Source of the DNA: JAVBNU01 sp964617065
GTDB lineage: Bacteria > Cyanobacteriota > Vampirovibrionia > Gastranaerophilales > Gastranaerophilaceae
Assembly (NCBI GenBank): GCA_964617065.1
Contig: CAZTVM010000003.1
Span: 1-42,875 of the forward strand
DNA: 42,875 nt
Reading direction: 5' to 3'
Shown: positions 22,007-31,723 of the stretch, one piece after another
How positions within the stretch are numbered: the stretch's first letter is position 1
Layout: each line of letters opens with the position of its first letter
Translations under genes and position numbers: made by a program
The notes under the pieces: generated by a model
Told to the model about the DNA's origin: nothing
Databases searched by the model: none
What the model saw: the letters and a program-made list of their open reading frames with translations, nothing else

Positions 22007-23935
22007 TTACTCCTTTATTTCCGTATTGTTAGAACCTTCACGTTTTGAGCGAATTTCGTTGATAATATCTTCAACTTCTTTTTCGTCAAGGGTTTCTTTT
22101 TCTAAAAGCTCTTTAGCTACCGCTTCAAGCACATCTCTATTTTCAGTGAGAATATTTTTCGCAATTTCATAGCGTTCATCAACTATTTTTTTGACTTCTC
22201 TATCTAGTTCAGCTGCAATTTCTTCAGAATAATCTTTTGTATGCCCAAAATCACGCCCCATAAAAACATGCTCGTCATTTTTACCATATGTCATATTACC
22301 CATTTTATCCGACATTCCCCACATTGTAACCATTTTACGAGCCATCTCCGTTACGACTTTCAGGTCTTGAGAAGCGCCTGTACATACGTTTTCTTTTCCA
22401 TAAACAATTTCTTCCGCCGCACGACCACCTAAAGCTGCAGTAATTCTGGCTAATAATTTTGTACGTCTGACTGAAACGCTTTCATCTTTTGGTTTATACC
22501 AAGTCAGACCTAATGCCATACCTCGAGGAATGATTGAAACTTTATGAAGCGAATCTCCGCCCTCAATAAATTTTGAAATAAGCGCATGTCCAACTTCATG
22601 ATATGCCGTGTTTTCTTTATCTTCATCGGTCATAACCTTGCTTTTCTTTTCAATGCCTGCTATAACCTTATCAATGGAAACGTCGATTTCATCCATTGAT
22701 ATTTTTGTTTTATTTAGTCGAGCAGCGTAAAGCGCAGCTTCATTCAATAAATTCTGCAAATCCGCTCCTGTAAAACCTGGTGTTCTTTTGGCTAATACTT
22801 TCAAATCAACATCTTCCGCAAGTGGTTTATTTTTCGCATGAACTTCTAAAATTTGTTCACGACCATTGATATCAGGTGAACTGACTGCTATTTGCCTATC
22901 AAAACGTCCCGGACGAAGAAGCGCATTGTCCAAAATATCAGGTCTGTTTGTCGCTGCTATAATAATTATATTTGTGTTTTCGTCGAAACCATCCATTTCG
23001 ACAAGAAGCTGATTGAGAGTTTGTTCTCTTTCATCATGTCCGCCGCCGAGACCAGCTCCACGCTGACGACCTACTGCGTCAATTTCATCTATGAAAATAA
23101 TACAAGGTTGATTTTTTTTCGCTTGTTCGAACAAATCTCTTACACGAGATGCACCGACACCGACGAACATTTCTACAAAATCTGAACCACTGATTGAAAA
23201 AAATGGCACTCCTGCTTCACCTGCCACGGCTTTAGCCATAAGCGTTTTACCTGTACCCGGTGAACCAACGAGCAGAACACCTTTAGGAATTTTGGCACCT
23301 AATTTAATATATTTTTCGCCATTTTTCAAAAAATCCACAATTTCTTCAAGTTCTTGCTTTTCTTCATCAATACCTGCGACATCTTTAAACGTAATTTTTA
23401 CTTTGTCTTGCATTAACTTTGCTTTGCTTTTGCCAAACGACATAGCCTGAGAACCACCTGCTTGCAAGGTTTTTGACATAATTACAAGTAAAAGTACAAA
23501 GAAGATTACAGGCAAGAAAATATTGCCTAAAATGCCGAGTAAAGAGCCTGTTTCACTGGCTTTTTTAATACTTATTTCAACATTACTTGCTTCTAATTTT
23601 TGGTATAAAGTCGGGTCATTTTCAGGAATTTGAACACGATATTGCAAAATTGGGGTTGCTATTTTTGAGTTGGAAGATAAAATTGTAGCCGGCTGCTTTT
23701 TCTTAACAGTTGTAGGAGAAGGCTTTGGCTGCTCAGGTTGTTTAGTAGGCAATGCTAACAACGAACTGTTTTCAATCTCAACTTTTTTTATTTCGTTATT
23801 TTTTACTTTCGTCAAGAATGTTGTATACGACAAATCTTGTGTATTGGTTTGCTCATTAGTAAACAGCATCGACAGCAGAGCTAAGCTCAAAAGTACAATT
23901 ACTATCCAAATGCCTGCTGATTGACTTTTATTCAT
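22007..23935 (-). CDS. ftsH: ATP-dependent zinc metalloprotease FtsH
   Basis: FtsH is a membrane-anchored AAA+ protease hexamer that degrades misfolded membrane and regulatory proteins. Two membrane helices (about 8-26 and 133-155) flank an extracytoplasmic domain. The AAA domain has Walker A GSPGTGKT (224-231), Walker B CIIFIDEIDAVG and the second region of homology ending RPGRFDRQ. The zinc site is HEVGH (446-450). The length of 642 is normal. A Pro/Lys-rich stretch at 62-83 (PTKQPEQPKPSPTTVKKK) in the extracytoplasmic loop looks like an insertion. AAGGAAAATAGGA precedes the ATG. It is divergent from the DAHP synthase gene. Confidence 0.96.
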   Translation of the reverse strand: MNKSQSAGIWIVIVLLSLALLSMLFTNEQTNTQDLSYTTFLTKVKNNEIKKVEIENSSLLALPTKQPEQPKPSPTTVKKKQPATILSSNSKIATPILQYRVQIPENDPTLYQKLEASNVEISIKKASETGSLLGILGNIFLPVIFFVLLLVIMSKTLQAGGSQAMSFGKSKAKLMQDKVKITFKDVAGIDEEKQELEEIVDFLKNGEKYIKLGAKIPKGVLLVGSPGTGKTLMAKAVAGEAGVPFFSISGSDFVEMFVGVGASRVRDLFEQAKKNQPCIIFIDEIDAVGRQRGAGLGGGHDEREQTLNQLLVEMDGFDENTNIIIIAATNRPDILDNALLRPGRFDRQIAVSSPDINGREQILEVHAKNKPLAEDVDLKVLAKRTPGFTGADLQNLLNEAALYAARLNKTKISMDEIDVSIDKVIAGIEKKSKVMTDEDKENTAYHEVGHALISKFIEGGDSLHKVSIIPRGMALGLTWYKPKDESVSVRRTKLLARITAALGGRAAEEIVYGKENVCTGASQDLKVVTEMARKMVTMWGMSDKMGNMTYGKNDEHVFMGRDFGHTKDYSEEIAAELDREVKKIVDERYEIAKNILTENRDVLEAVAKELLEKETLDEKEVEDIINEIRSKREGSNNTEIKE

Positions 23936-24077
23936 TCCTATTTTCCTTCATTAATTCTAATAACTATTCTCTTATGATAGCATATAACTTTAAAAAAAAT
24001 CCATATCAAAGTTTTTATGTCAAATTTTTCTTTTTGTTTTATGATAAAAGCAGTAGTAGAGAAATATTGAGGGAATT

Positions 24078-25091
24078 ATGCTAATAATAATGAGACACGG
24101 CGTTTCTGAAAAACAGATTGAAGGCGTCGTGAACTATATAAAAAATAAGGGTTTTGACGCACATGTTTCGCATGGTGAGTTGCATACAGTCATTGGTGCA
24201 GTCGGCGGTAAAGTTATTGACCCGAGAAACATCGAACTTTTAGAGGGAGTAAAAGAAGTTATAAAAATAACCTCTCCTTATAAATTAGCCAGTAGAATTT
24301 TCCAAGAACAAGACACTATTGTAAATGTGAACGGAGTAAAATTCGGAGGAGAAAATATAGGGTTAATAGCCGGACCTTGTACCATTGAAACTTATGAACA
24401 AATGGACGCTACTGCAAATGCGCTTGAAAGAACAGGTGTGAAAATTCTGAGAGGTGGTGCGTTTAAACCGAGAACTTCGCCCTATGCGTTTCAAGGATTA
24501 GGAGAAGAAGGACTGAAAATTATCAGAGATGTAGCAGACAAGTATAAAATGGCTGTTGCAACTGAGGTTATGGATATTTCCCAAATTGACTTAGTAATGC
24601 AATACGTTGATATCTTACAAATCGGCGCAAGAAACATGCAAAATTTCAATCTTTTAAAAGAGTTAGGACATATTAACAAGCCTGTTATTTTGAAACGAGG
24701 GTTATCGGCGACTTTTGAAGAATTGCTAATGTCTGCTGAATACATTATGTCTGGTGGAAACAGAGAAGTTATACTTTGTGAACGAGGTATCAGGACATTT
24801 GAACGTGTTACACGCAATACTCTTGATTTATCGGCAATTCCAGTCATCAAAAAATTAAGCCATTTACCAATAATTATTGACCCATCACACGGTACCGGTT
24901 TGAGAGATAAAGTTGCTCCTATGTCCAGAGCTGCAGTAGCTGCAGGCTGTGACGGTTTAATTATAGAAGTTCACAACGAACCTGAAAAAGCTTTTTGTGA
25001 TGGGGCACAATCACTTTATCCACATGAATTCGCTAAATTGTTAGGTGATCTCAAAAAAATTGCGCCTATAGTAAACAAAACAATTTTATAA
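24078..25091 (+). CDS. aroF: 3-deoxy-7-phosphoheptulonate synthase, type I-beta
   Basis: This enzyme condenses phosphoenolpyruvate and erythrose 4-phosphate, the first step of the shikimate pathway. The N-terminal 70 residues form the ferredoxin-like regulatory domain of the Thermotoga-type enzyme, beginning MLIIMRHGVSEKQIEGV. The TIM barrel follows, with AGPCTIET, RGGAFKPRTSPYAFQG, GARNMQNF and DPSHGTG as substrate and metal sites. The 337-residue length is typical. The N-terminal domain mediates feedback control by aromatic amino acids in relatives. GAGGG lies just before the ATG. No other shikimate gene is adjacent. Confidence 0.94.
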   Translation: MLIIMRHGVSEKQIEGVVNYIKNKGFDAHVSHGELHTVIGAVGGKVIDPRNIELLEGVKEVIKITSPYKLASRIFQEQDTIVNVNGVKFGGENIGLIAGPCTIETYEQMDATANALERTGVKILRGGAFKPRTSPYAFQGLGEEGLKIIRDVADKYKMAVATEVMDISQIDLVMQYVDILQIGARNMQNFNLLKELGHINKPVILKRGLSATFEELLMSAEYIMSGGNREVILCERGIRTFERVTRNTLDLSAIPVIKKLSHLPIIIDPSHGTGLRDKVAPMSRAAVAAGCDGLIIEVHNEPEKAFCDGAQSLYPHEFAKLLGDLKKIAPIVNKTIL

Positions 25092-25116
25092 CAAAACAGA
25101 AAGAGAAAAATTACAG

Positions 25117-25935
25117 ATGGAACATAATTTTACTATAGCTCTTATTTTAACTACAGTAGCAGGATTTGCGACATTGCTTGGTGGTTTCTGCACTTTTTTA
25201 ATACGAAAGAATAATCTAAAAGCTCTTTCTGTCGGACTGGCTTTTTCTGCAGGAGTGATGATTTTTATGACACTCAGTGAATTGTTGCATGAAGCACAAA
25301 CGTATTTGCAACTAAACATGCCTGATAATGCGCAATTAATCGCTTATGTGTGCTTTTTTGTCGGAATTGGTGTTGCTTCTTTAATTGACTTTTTTATGCC
25401 GGCTCATATTGAAGATGATTTTGATGAAAAGGATTTAGAAAATAATGAAGCCGCAAAACAATTGCATGACGAAAATATACAAAAATCGGAAATAAAACGA
25501 GCTGGAATTGTCACAGCTATTGCGCTTTCAATACACCGATTTCCTGAAGGTTTAGCTACGTTTTTCGTCGCAAGCAGTAATTTAGCTTTAGGAATACCAC
25601 TTGCTATTGCAATTGCTATTCATAACTTCCCTGAAGGAATTGCAGTAGCTTTGCCTGTTTACAACGCTACAGGTAAAAAACGGATTGCTATTTTTTATTC
25701 GCTCATGACTACTCTTGCAGGCCCTATAGGCGCAATCATCGGTTTTATATTTTTAAAAGCATTTATTTCACAAACGCTTATTGGCTGTTTATTCGCAATA
25801 GTTGCAGGCATCATGCTTTATATTTCTTTGGATACTTTATTACCTTTAGCAAGAAAATACGGTGACAACCATCATGTTATGATTGGAATTATCTCAGGCA
25901 TGTTTTTTATTTCAATGAGTTTAATTCTTTTTTAA
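25117..25935 (+). CDS. zupT: ZIP-family divalent metal transporter (ZupT-like)
   Basis: This inner-membrane importer of zinc and related divalent metals has 272 residues and about eight membrane helices. The two metal-binding helices carry HRFPEG (His140, Glu144) and HNFPEG (His169, Glu173). The first usually reads HNxPEG; here Arg141 replaces the Asn. A charged, acidic cytosolic loop (about 95-125, IEDDFDEKDLENNEAAKQLH) precedes the first motif. It starts 25 bases after aroF with only a weak AGAAAGAG site, so it is probably co-transcribed. It converges on lptA with a 9-base gap. Confidence 0.9.
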   Translation: MEHNFTIALILTTVAGFATLLGGFCTFLIRKNNLKALSVGLAFSAGVMIFMTLSELLHEAQTYLQLNMPDNAQLIAYVCFFVGIGVASLIDFFMPAHIEDDFDEKDLENNEAAKQLHDENIQKSEIKRAGIVTAIALSIHRFPEGLATFFVASSNLALGIPLAIAIAIHNFPEGIAVALPVYNATGKKRIAIFYSLMTTLAGPIGAIIGFIFLKAFISQTLIGCLFAIVAGIMLYISLDTLLPLARKYGDNHHVMIGIISGMFFISMSLILF

Positions 25936-25944
25936 GTAAAAATA

Positions 25945-26901
25945 CTATTCAGACATAGAACTGACATTTGGGATAAATGTTTTAACGTGACCTTCTGCAT
26001 TAAAGTTCTTTGGTGTAAGCGTCATATATATTTTATCAGCTTCAATTGTCCGACCGGACTCAGTGATTTTAGAACGACCGGCTAAAACAACCTTGTTTAA
26101 CTTTTTCGTAGCATCATCAGGAAATACACTTGCTTTAGGTCCTTGTGCATAATAGTCTTTGTATTTAATACGAACATTTTTGCTTGCAGTTAGTGTATTG
26201 GCTCTTTTGTTATACTGTTGAAATTCTGATTGAACAACAATTGTCGAGCCATCATTATTTTTCATTTCAGAATATACATTTCCTGTGGCTATTGCATCTT
26301 CTGAAACGGTTTTATAGACATATCTTTGAGCTGAAAATCTGTTTTCATTTTGCTGAATACGTACATTACCAACCAATTGTAATTCTTGAACGTCACCGTT
26401 TTTGTCAAGTTTAGCCAAACCTTCTTGAGAATAGCTGACAGTGTCTTTGTAATTAACTACAACGTTGCCTTTAGCATGCATAATTTTTGTGTTTGTGTTG
26501 TACTCTTGAGAATCAGCTGTTATTACTACTGTTGGTTGCAATTGTTTATTTTCCGTAACCACTGTTTGAGTATTACCTTTCGCTGAAACTATTTTATTGA
26601 GCAAAGAAATTTTAATTATGTCTGCTTTTACTTCATTTTTTTTGTTGTTTTTAATTTGGTATACGTAAGCTTTTTCTGTAAAATTAGCTTCATTAATCTT
26701 TTTTGTTTTTGGGTCTAACACAGCGTTCGCCGTGGGACTTTTCACTACGATATCATCAAATATAACTTTCACATTGCCTTCGAAAAGTGCTTTATTATTT
26801 TTATCTTGGAAACTTTGTTTATCGGCTTCAATGGACAAATTTGCCGCATAACCGACACTGACTGCCAACAATAAAACTGCTATCAATATTATTTTTTTCA
26901 T
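25945..26901 (-). CDS. lptA: LptA/OstA-family periplasmic LPS-transport protein (long form)
   Basis: LptA forms the periplasmic bridge that carries LPS from the inner to the outer membrane. A clear signal peptide (KKIILIAVLLLAVSVGYA, cleavage near residue 19) is followed by several OstA-type beta-jellyroll repeats, with recurring patterns such as ALFEGNVKVIF, MHAKGNVVVNY, VGNVRIQQ and TASKNVRIKYKD. At 318 residues it is much longer than the 185-residue E. coli protein, so one polypeptide may hold two or more LptA modules. It shares a TAATG junction with lptC. Confidence 0.85.
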   Translation of the reverse strand: MKKIILIAVLLLAVSVGYAANLSIEADKQSFQDKNNKALFEGNVKVIFDDIVVKSPTANAVLDPKTKKINEANFTEKAYVYQIKNNKKNEVKADIIKISLLNKIVSAKGNTQTVVTENKQLQPTVVITADSQEYNTNTKIMHAKGNVVVNYKDTVSYSQEGLAKLDKNGDVQELQLVGNVRIQQNENRFSAQRYVYKTVSEDAIATGNVYSEMKNNDGSTIVVQSEFQQYNKRANTLTASKNVRIKYKDYYAQGPKASVFPDDATKKLNKVVLAGRSKITESGRTIEADKIYMTLTPKNFNAEGHVKTFIPNVSSMSE

Positions 26902-27476
26902 TATATTTTCCCTTCTTTATCACCGTAAAGCTCTGTTTTTGTTCTGCCGCTGATTTTAAAATCCGTCAATTTGTTGCTCAATTCCGCATATTCACCGATG
27001 ACTTTAGCTTGGTTCGGACGTGTTATTTGAACATTCCCTTTTGCGGTAATATTGTCTGTTTTCCCTTCCCACGTGAATTCATCCGCCACTACATAGGTGC
27101 CGTCTTTATAAATTATAACAGATTCCTTATTCAAATTAATAAGTTTTGTGTCTTCATTCGCAGAAGCTTGTTTTGATTTGAAACTCACAACGACTTCATT
27201 CTCATTATAAAAATTTCCAACAATATCGTATAAAATAGCGTTTTTCGTAGAACTATCATAATGCCCTTTTTCAGCGAATAATTCCCAATGTTTCATCTCG
27301 TCTTTAGTCTCGACCATGACGAGATTTTTAATATTTATTTTTTGAGCAGCCGATGTGTTAGCAAAAACTTCTTTTTTAAAATTGTGCGTAATAATAAAAG
27401 ATGCCACAAATGCCCACAAACAGCCCAAAGCTAATACCGAAAAAAGTATTGTATATATTAATTTGCGATTACTCAT
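26901..27476 (-). CDS. lptC: LptC-like LPS export protein
   Basis: LptC is the single-helix inner-membrane component that passes LPS from the LptBFG transporter to LptA. From the ATG at 27476 (191 residues, with GGGGCGG upstream) the protein has an N-terminal membrane helix (about 5-30, LIYTILFSVLALGCLWAFVA). A beta-jellyroll follows with WELFAEKGHYDSSTKNAILY and NITAKGNVQITRP. An upstream ATG at 27512 has no ribosome site. The stop overlaps the lptA start in TAATG. The mannosidase gene lies 59 bases upstream on the same strand. Confidence 0.85.
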   Translation of the reverse strand: MSNRKLIYTILFSVLALGCLWAFVASFIITHNFKKEVFANTSAAQKINIKNLVMVETKDEMKHWELFAEKGHYDSSTKNAILYDIVGNFYNENEVVVSFKSKQASANEDTKLINLNKESVIIYKDGTYVVADEFTWEGKTDNITAKGNVQITRPNQAKVIGEYAELSNKLTDFKISGRTKTELYGDKEGKI

Positions 27477-27535
27477 ATTCCGCCCCTGCTTCTTATAGTT
27501 ATATTTTAACATAAAAAATTTATTTGCATAAATAC

Positions 27536-29998
27536 TTAATCAATTGTTTTAGAACATTTTAATGTGACAATTTCGTTTGACTTTACTTCTAAAAAATTTT
27601 CAATGTTTTTTATTTTTTCACCTAAAGGACTGATGCGCTCAATTTGAAAGCCTTTATTTGCGTTGACACAAATTTTTTGTGGTTTATCACTTATATTGAC
27701 GACTCTCGCTATTATATTTTCTCTTTTGTCGTCAAATTTAATAGACTGTACTAAAATTTCAGAACTGTTTTTAAATGGTAAAAATTCAAAATTCTGAGCA
27801 GAAAATATTGCAACACAAGGATTATAAAAATATTCTACAGTTTTGTATAAATCATCTGCTTTATCAGGGAAAGAAATTGTAAAATTAGCTGTATTTTTAG
27901 CCATACACTGTAATTCCGGAGTAGGCAACGGAGGTCCCGCAGGCGTCCCTCTGGTCGGGTTTTTAGGATTTGAAATAACACCTGTTGCTCTTAAAATCGT
28001 TAGTCTCAAATTGTTCTTATAAACTTCATATTCTTGAAGTCCTTTAGTAGTTATTCCTATATTTTGAGCAAAAACAAAGCGCTGCATAGGAAAAATGTTA
28101 TATTTTAACTCAACACCTCTTTGCGCCGGAATTGCTGCATAAATGTCATAATCAGCGTCAATATTACGTTCCATCAGACCTACCGTATCTTCTGAAACCG
28201 TTTTGGTTATCAATTCAGGCAAATTAAAAGAAATCTGTAGCAAGTGGTCAGTCGATTTGTTTTCCCAATTTATTTCGAATTCTAAAAATTTATCTTGATT
28301 ATCCAAAATAACATCAACCACAAATTTGTGGCTTACTAGAACTTTACTTCGTCCGTTTATTGTCGCCTTTTTAGGAATTTTTATTTCAAATTTCAACCTT
28401 AAAATGGCTTGTACATCACCACTCGTTAATATTTTAGAATTTATAAAACGAGCTTTCAACAACTTGTCATTTTTTAACGCACCAAAATTGTAACTATCTC
28501 CAATATCGGCTCTGTCAATAATCTCTAAGAAATTTTTGTATTCTTTTTTATTTTTTTTATCTATTAAGTTAATCTCAGAGTTTTTAATAAAAAGCCCGAT
28601 ATTCTCGTTTTCTATCGAATTTTTGGTAATTTTAAGTGTTTTTGCATTTTGTATGTGCATTTTATCAATTTCAGTAATTGAAAAAGGACGCAAATTTTTT
28701 ACATCAATTAAATACTCATAAATATTTGTATAATCCTCTGTAACAGGTATTTCATCTATATCATAAAGTTTTTTATCAGTAAAATTTTTCTCGGTTTGCA
28801 ACAATTGCGCATTCATTTTTGAGGGCAAACATTTATCTGTAATTATTTTGACCGAACCATTATAGTCAAAATTTGAAAGGTTTATCACTGAAAAACCATC
28901 TTTTGATTTTGAAAAATCACGGACACATCTTTTTATAATACCATTAGTCAACGACCTAACTGACTCATATCGTGTAGACATTTCTTGGTGTACTTTATCT
29001 ATGCTGCAACCATATATGCTGTCATGCGCATGATTTTTGATAAGTAATTTGTAAGCGTAATCACATTCATTCTGATAAGATTTTGAGAATTTCAATAAAT
29101 TAGTAAAAACTTGTAAAGGTTCAGCTAATCTTGTCAATTTCCACTGCGTAATTGCGTTTTTTTGTTTTAAATAAATTCTTGATGAATAAACACCTTTTAA
29201 TAAAAACGTTTTTGAGTTGTCCAAAAATTCACATTCAAATATTTTTTTGTGATTGTTTTTCACTTTTTCGAAATACTCAAATGGCGTTCCAACCCGGATT
29301 TTATAACCGTTTAAAAGCTTATTAATTTCCTTTATCTGCGATGACAAATTGCATGGCGGTGCGAGATGGTCTGCACCTATAGGTAAAAGAATATATTTAG
29401 AACTGTTTTTCGCAATTTTATCCAATAATATTTGTAAATTGTCAGCTTTTTGTTCAAAAGAAAGTCGTTTTGAACTAAAAATATCTTGAAAATAGCCTTG
29501 TATAAGGTTAACTGCGTTTAGGTTTTGCCATTTGAACTCTGATGGTAAATCACCCAATCCTCGCCAAAGCATTATATTTTCGATATCAAATGCGTTCAGT
29601 ATGCTTATAATCCCTTTACTGTGCCCGAATGTATCAGCCAGATATGCAATAAACTCAGAACAACCAAGCTCTTTCGACTTTTTCATCCCGTAAATTAAAT
29701 TACGAATTAAACACTCTAAATTCACCAAAAACACATCCGACAGACAATAAAATGGTCCTACAAATAGTTTTTTTTCGCTGATTAATTTTTTTACAATGGC
29801 TTCTTTTTCAGGATAAAGCTCAAGATAATCTTCGATTGCGCCTGTTTGTCCATCGAAATAAAAACTTTTCAACTCATTTTTTTGTAATTCCGCCAAAACA
29901 CGCTCAAAGACTTCTACCAGCCTTAGTCTGAATTCTTGAAATTCTCTATACCACTCTCTGTCCCAGTGAGTGTGGACATACGCAATAACTTCTTTCAT
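27536..29998 (-). CDS. Glycoside hydrolase family 38 alpha-mannosidase
   Basis: The N-terminal catalytic domain has the GH38 zinc and active-site motifs: THWDREWY (His11, Asp13), the nucleophile Asp122 in LADTFGHSKG, and NHAHDSIYG in the helical-bundle region. The C-terminal half is beta-rich, as in the family. The 820-residue length is normal. There is no signal peptide, so it should be cytosolic, acting on imported or internally made mannosides. It is upstream of lptC/lptA on the same strand and divergent from a GT4 glycosyltransferase, which might point to glycan or LPS metabolism (inference). Confidence 0.9.
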   Translation of the reverse strand: MKEVIAYVHTHWDREWYREFQEFRLRLVEVFERVLAELQKNELKSFYFDGQTGAIEDYLELYPEKEAIVKKLISEKKLFVGPFYCLSDVFLVNLECLIRNLIYGMKKSKELGCSEFIAYLADTFGHSKGIISILNAFDIENIMLWRGLGDLPSEFKWQNLNAVNLIQGYFQDIFSSKRLSFEQKADNLQILLDKIAKNSSKYILLPIGADHLAPPCNLSSQIKEINKLLNGYKIRVGTPFEYFEKVKNNHKKIFECEFLDNSKTFLLKGVYSSRIYLKQKNAITQWKLTRLAEPLQVFTNLLKFSKSYQNECDYAYKLLIKNHAHDSIYGCSIDKVHQEMSTRYESVRSLTNGIIKRCVRDFSKSKDGFSVINLSNFDYNGSVKIITDKCLPSKMNAQLLQTEKNFTDKKLYDIDEIPVTEDYTNIYEYLIDVKNLRPFSITEIDKMHIQNAKTLKITKNSIENENIGLFIKNSEINLIDKKNKKEYKNFLEIIDRADIGDSYNFGALKNDKLLKARFINSKILTSGDVQAILRLKFEIKIPKKATINGRSKVLVSHKFVVDVILDNQDKFLEFEINWENKSTDHLLQISFNLPELITKTVSEDTVGLMERNIDADYDIYAAIPAQRGVELKYNIFPMQRFVFAQNIGITTKGLQEYEVYKNNLRLTILRATGVISNPKNPTRGTPAGPPLPTPELQCMAKNTANFTISFPDKADDLYKTVEYFYNPCVAIFSAQNFEFLPFKNSSEILVQSIKFDDKRENIIARVVNISDKPQKICVNANKGFQIERISPLGEKIKNIENFLEVKSNEIVTLKCSKTID

Positions 29999-30079
29999 TC
30001 TCGTATTTTAAACAATTTTGAAATAAAAGTCTAATAAAAGTTAAATATTCATGCTAACATGTGAATAGGATTTTGATAA

Positions 30080-31174
30080 ATGAAAAAGATTGCAATAATA
30101 ACAAATCAAATAAGCTGGGTTTTTTCAGGTGGCGCAAAGGGTGGTGGTGCCTCTGTTGTTGCCAAAAATTTCATTTTGGAATTAATGAAAAACAATCAGT
30201 ACGAAATTACGATTTTCTCCTCACCTGTCGATTTTATTGTTGACGCAAATTTTAATTGCAAAATTATATGGATTGATAAACCTTTTAATACGGCTGAATA
30301 TATTGATGAAATTGATAAATATTCGCAAATAGAAAATTTTGATTTTGTGTTTAATTTTTGCGGTGAAGTCGCCTATAAAAATACCTTTTTGCAATCTCAT
30401 ACTTTTCAATATAGATGCAAAAAGTTGATGTTTCCAATTAATTATGTAATGCAAGTGGTGAACAGAAAAAAAATAAAAAAACAAAAAACATTTATGACAC
30501 ACAATCACAGTAAGTATTGCGCAGTTTCTGAAATTATAAAAAATGATTACGTTGACAACATAGGCTTAAATCCTGAAGATATTTTTGTTGTTCCTTTAGG
30601 ATGCAACCAATTTTATGATAATTTGCCATCAAAAACAAAAAATACAAAACCTGTTTTCGGTATAGTCGCAAATACATCTGCAAACAAAGGTGGCATGCTG
30701 TTTTTGGTTTCTTTCGCTTTGTTAAAATATTTTATAGATTTCGAGTTAAAAGTTGTTTCACCTAAAATAAATAAAAATAAATTCTTTTCTTACCTAATAT
30801 CTTTTTTAGGACTGAAAAACAAAATAGAAATCATCGGTGAGTTAGAAAACTTAAATGAATTTTACAAAAAATTGGACTATTTGGTTTTACCTTCTAAAAA
30901 TGAAGCGTTTGGATTAGTAGTTATTGAAGCAATGTCCTTCGGTATTCCTTGCATAGTTTCTTCTACAGCAGGTGTTGTCGAGATACTAAACGATGAAAAT
31001 AGCTTAATCTTTAATAGAAAATGTTTCATAAATTTACTGAAACAAATACTGCATGCTATTCATTTGTACAACAAAGATTTTAAAAATTATCAATTGATTT
31101 CAGAAAAAGCTTTTGAATTGTCTAAAAAATATACTTGGAACAATTACGTTTCAAATATTATAAATAATCTTTAA
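30080..31174 (+). CDS. GT4-family glycosyltransferase
   Basis: This 364-residue GT-B retaining glycosyltransferase has an N-terminal acceptor domain with a Gly-rich turn (FSGGAKGGGASVVAKNF, about 16-32). Its C-terminal GT4 donor-binding domain carries PSKNEAFGLVVIEAMSFG and GIPCIVSSTAGVVEIL, including the conserved E-x7-E. There is no signal peptide or membrane helix, so it is cytosolic or peripheral. Donor and acceptor are unknown; LPS or capsule assembly is likely. The start has only a weak AGG 12 bases upstream. A possible promoter (TTGAAA at 30018, TTAAAT at 30041) lies in the divergent region. Confidence 0.88.
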   Translation: MKKIAIITNQISWVFSGGAKGGGASVVAKNFILELMKNNQYEITIFSSPVDFIVDANFNCKIIWIDKPFNTAEYIDEIDKYSQIENFDFVFNFCGEVAYKNTFLQSHTFQYRCKKLMFPINYVMQVVNRKKIKKQKTFMTHNHSKYCAVSEIIKNDYVDNIGLNPEDIFVVPLGCNQFYDNLPSKTKNTKPVFGIVANTSANKGGMLFLVSFALLKYFIDFELKVVSPKINKNKFFSYLISFLGLKNKIEIIGELENLNEFYKKLDYLVLPSKNEAFGLVVIEAMSFGIPCIVSSTAGVVEILNDENSLIFNRKCFINLLKQILHAIHLYNKDFKNYQLISEKAFELSKKYTWNNYVSNIINNL

Positions 31175-31286
31175 ATCGTTTTTTAAAGGTTCAAAAAATT
31201 GATACGTAAAAAACTTTACAAATTTGCTTTTTTTATCAAATCTCAGTACACTTTACAAGTGAAAGTTTGAATATTTTTGGAGAAGC

Positions 31287-31619
31287 GTGAAAATTAGTCA
31301 TAACAAGTTATTCTTAATATTGTTTATTTTATTTAACATTCCGATTGCAGCAGCAAATGATGATGTGTCTCAATCTGATGTTGCAATCAATTCGACTCAA
31401 GCTCGAAAAGAAATACCCACCATTGTAAAAAAAATAGACTACAAAGAATTTGACTTGATAACATTAGATGACGAAACACTTTTTATGTTTGATTACAAGC
31501 TTAAAAATATTTTATCAAAAAAAGAGAACTCTAAAGAATATATACTTATCTCTAAAAAAAATAAAAATTCCGAACAAAATGAACAGCAATGTGATGAATT
31601 GCTAAAAACAATGAATTAA
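31287..31619 (+). CDS. Small exported protein of unknown function
   Basis: The product is 110 residues from a GTG at 31287 with GGAGAAG 5 bases upstream. It begins with a signal peptide (KLFLILFILFNIPIAAA, cleavage near residue 23). The mature part is about 87 residues, polar and Lys/Glu/Asn-rich, with DYKEFDLITLDDETLFMFDY in the middle and a single Cys near the end. No lipobox is present, so it should be periplasmic or secreted. Not recognised. Confidence 0.6.
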   Translation: MKISHNKLFLILFILFNIPIAAANDDVSQSDVAINSTQARKEIPTIVKKIDYKEFDLITLDDETLFMFDYKLKNILSKKENSKEYILISKKNKNSEQNEQQCDELLKTMN

Positions 31620-31723
31620 GAAATAAATATTTCTTAATAAATAAACAAAAAATGGCAAAGAAAAAAGTTTTTGAATATTGTATATTTACTAATGCGAGAG
31701 CATGAAGAAAGTTAGGAGATAAA

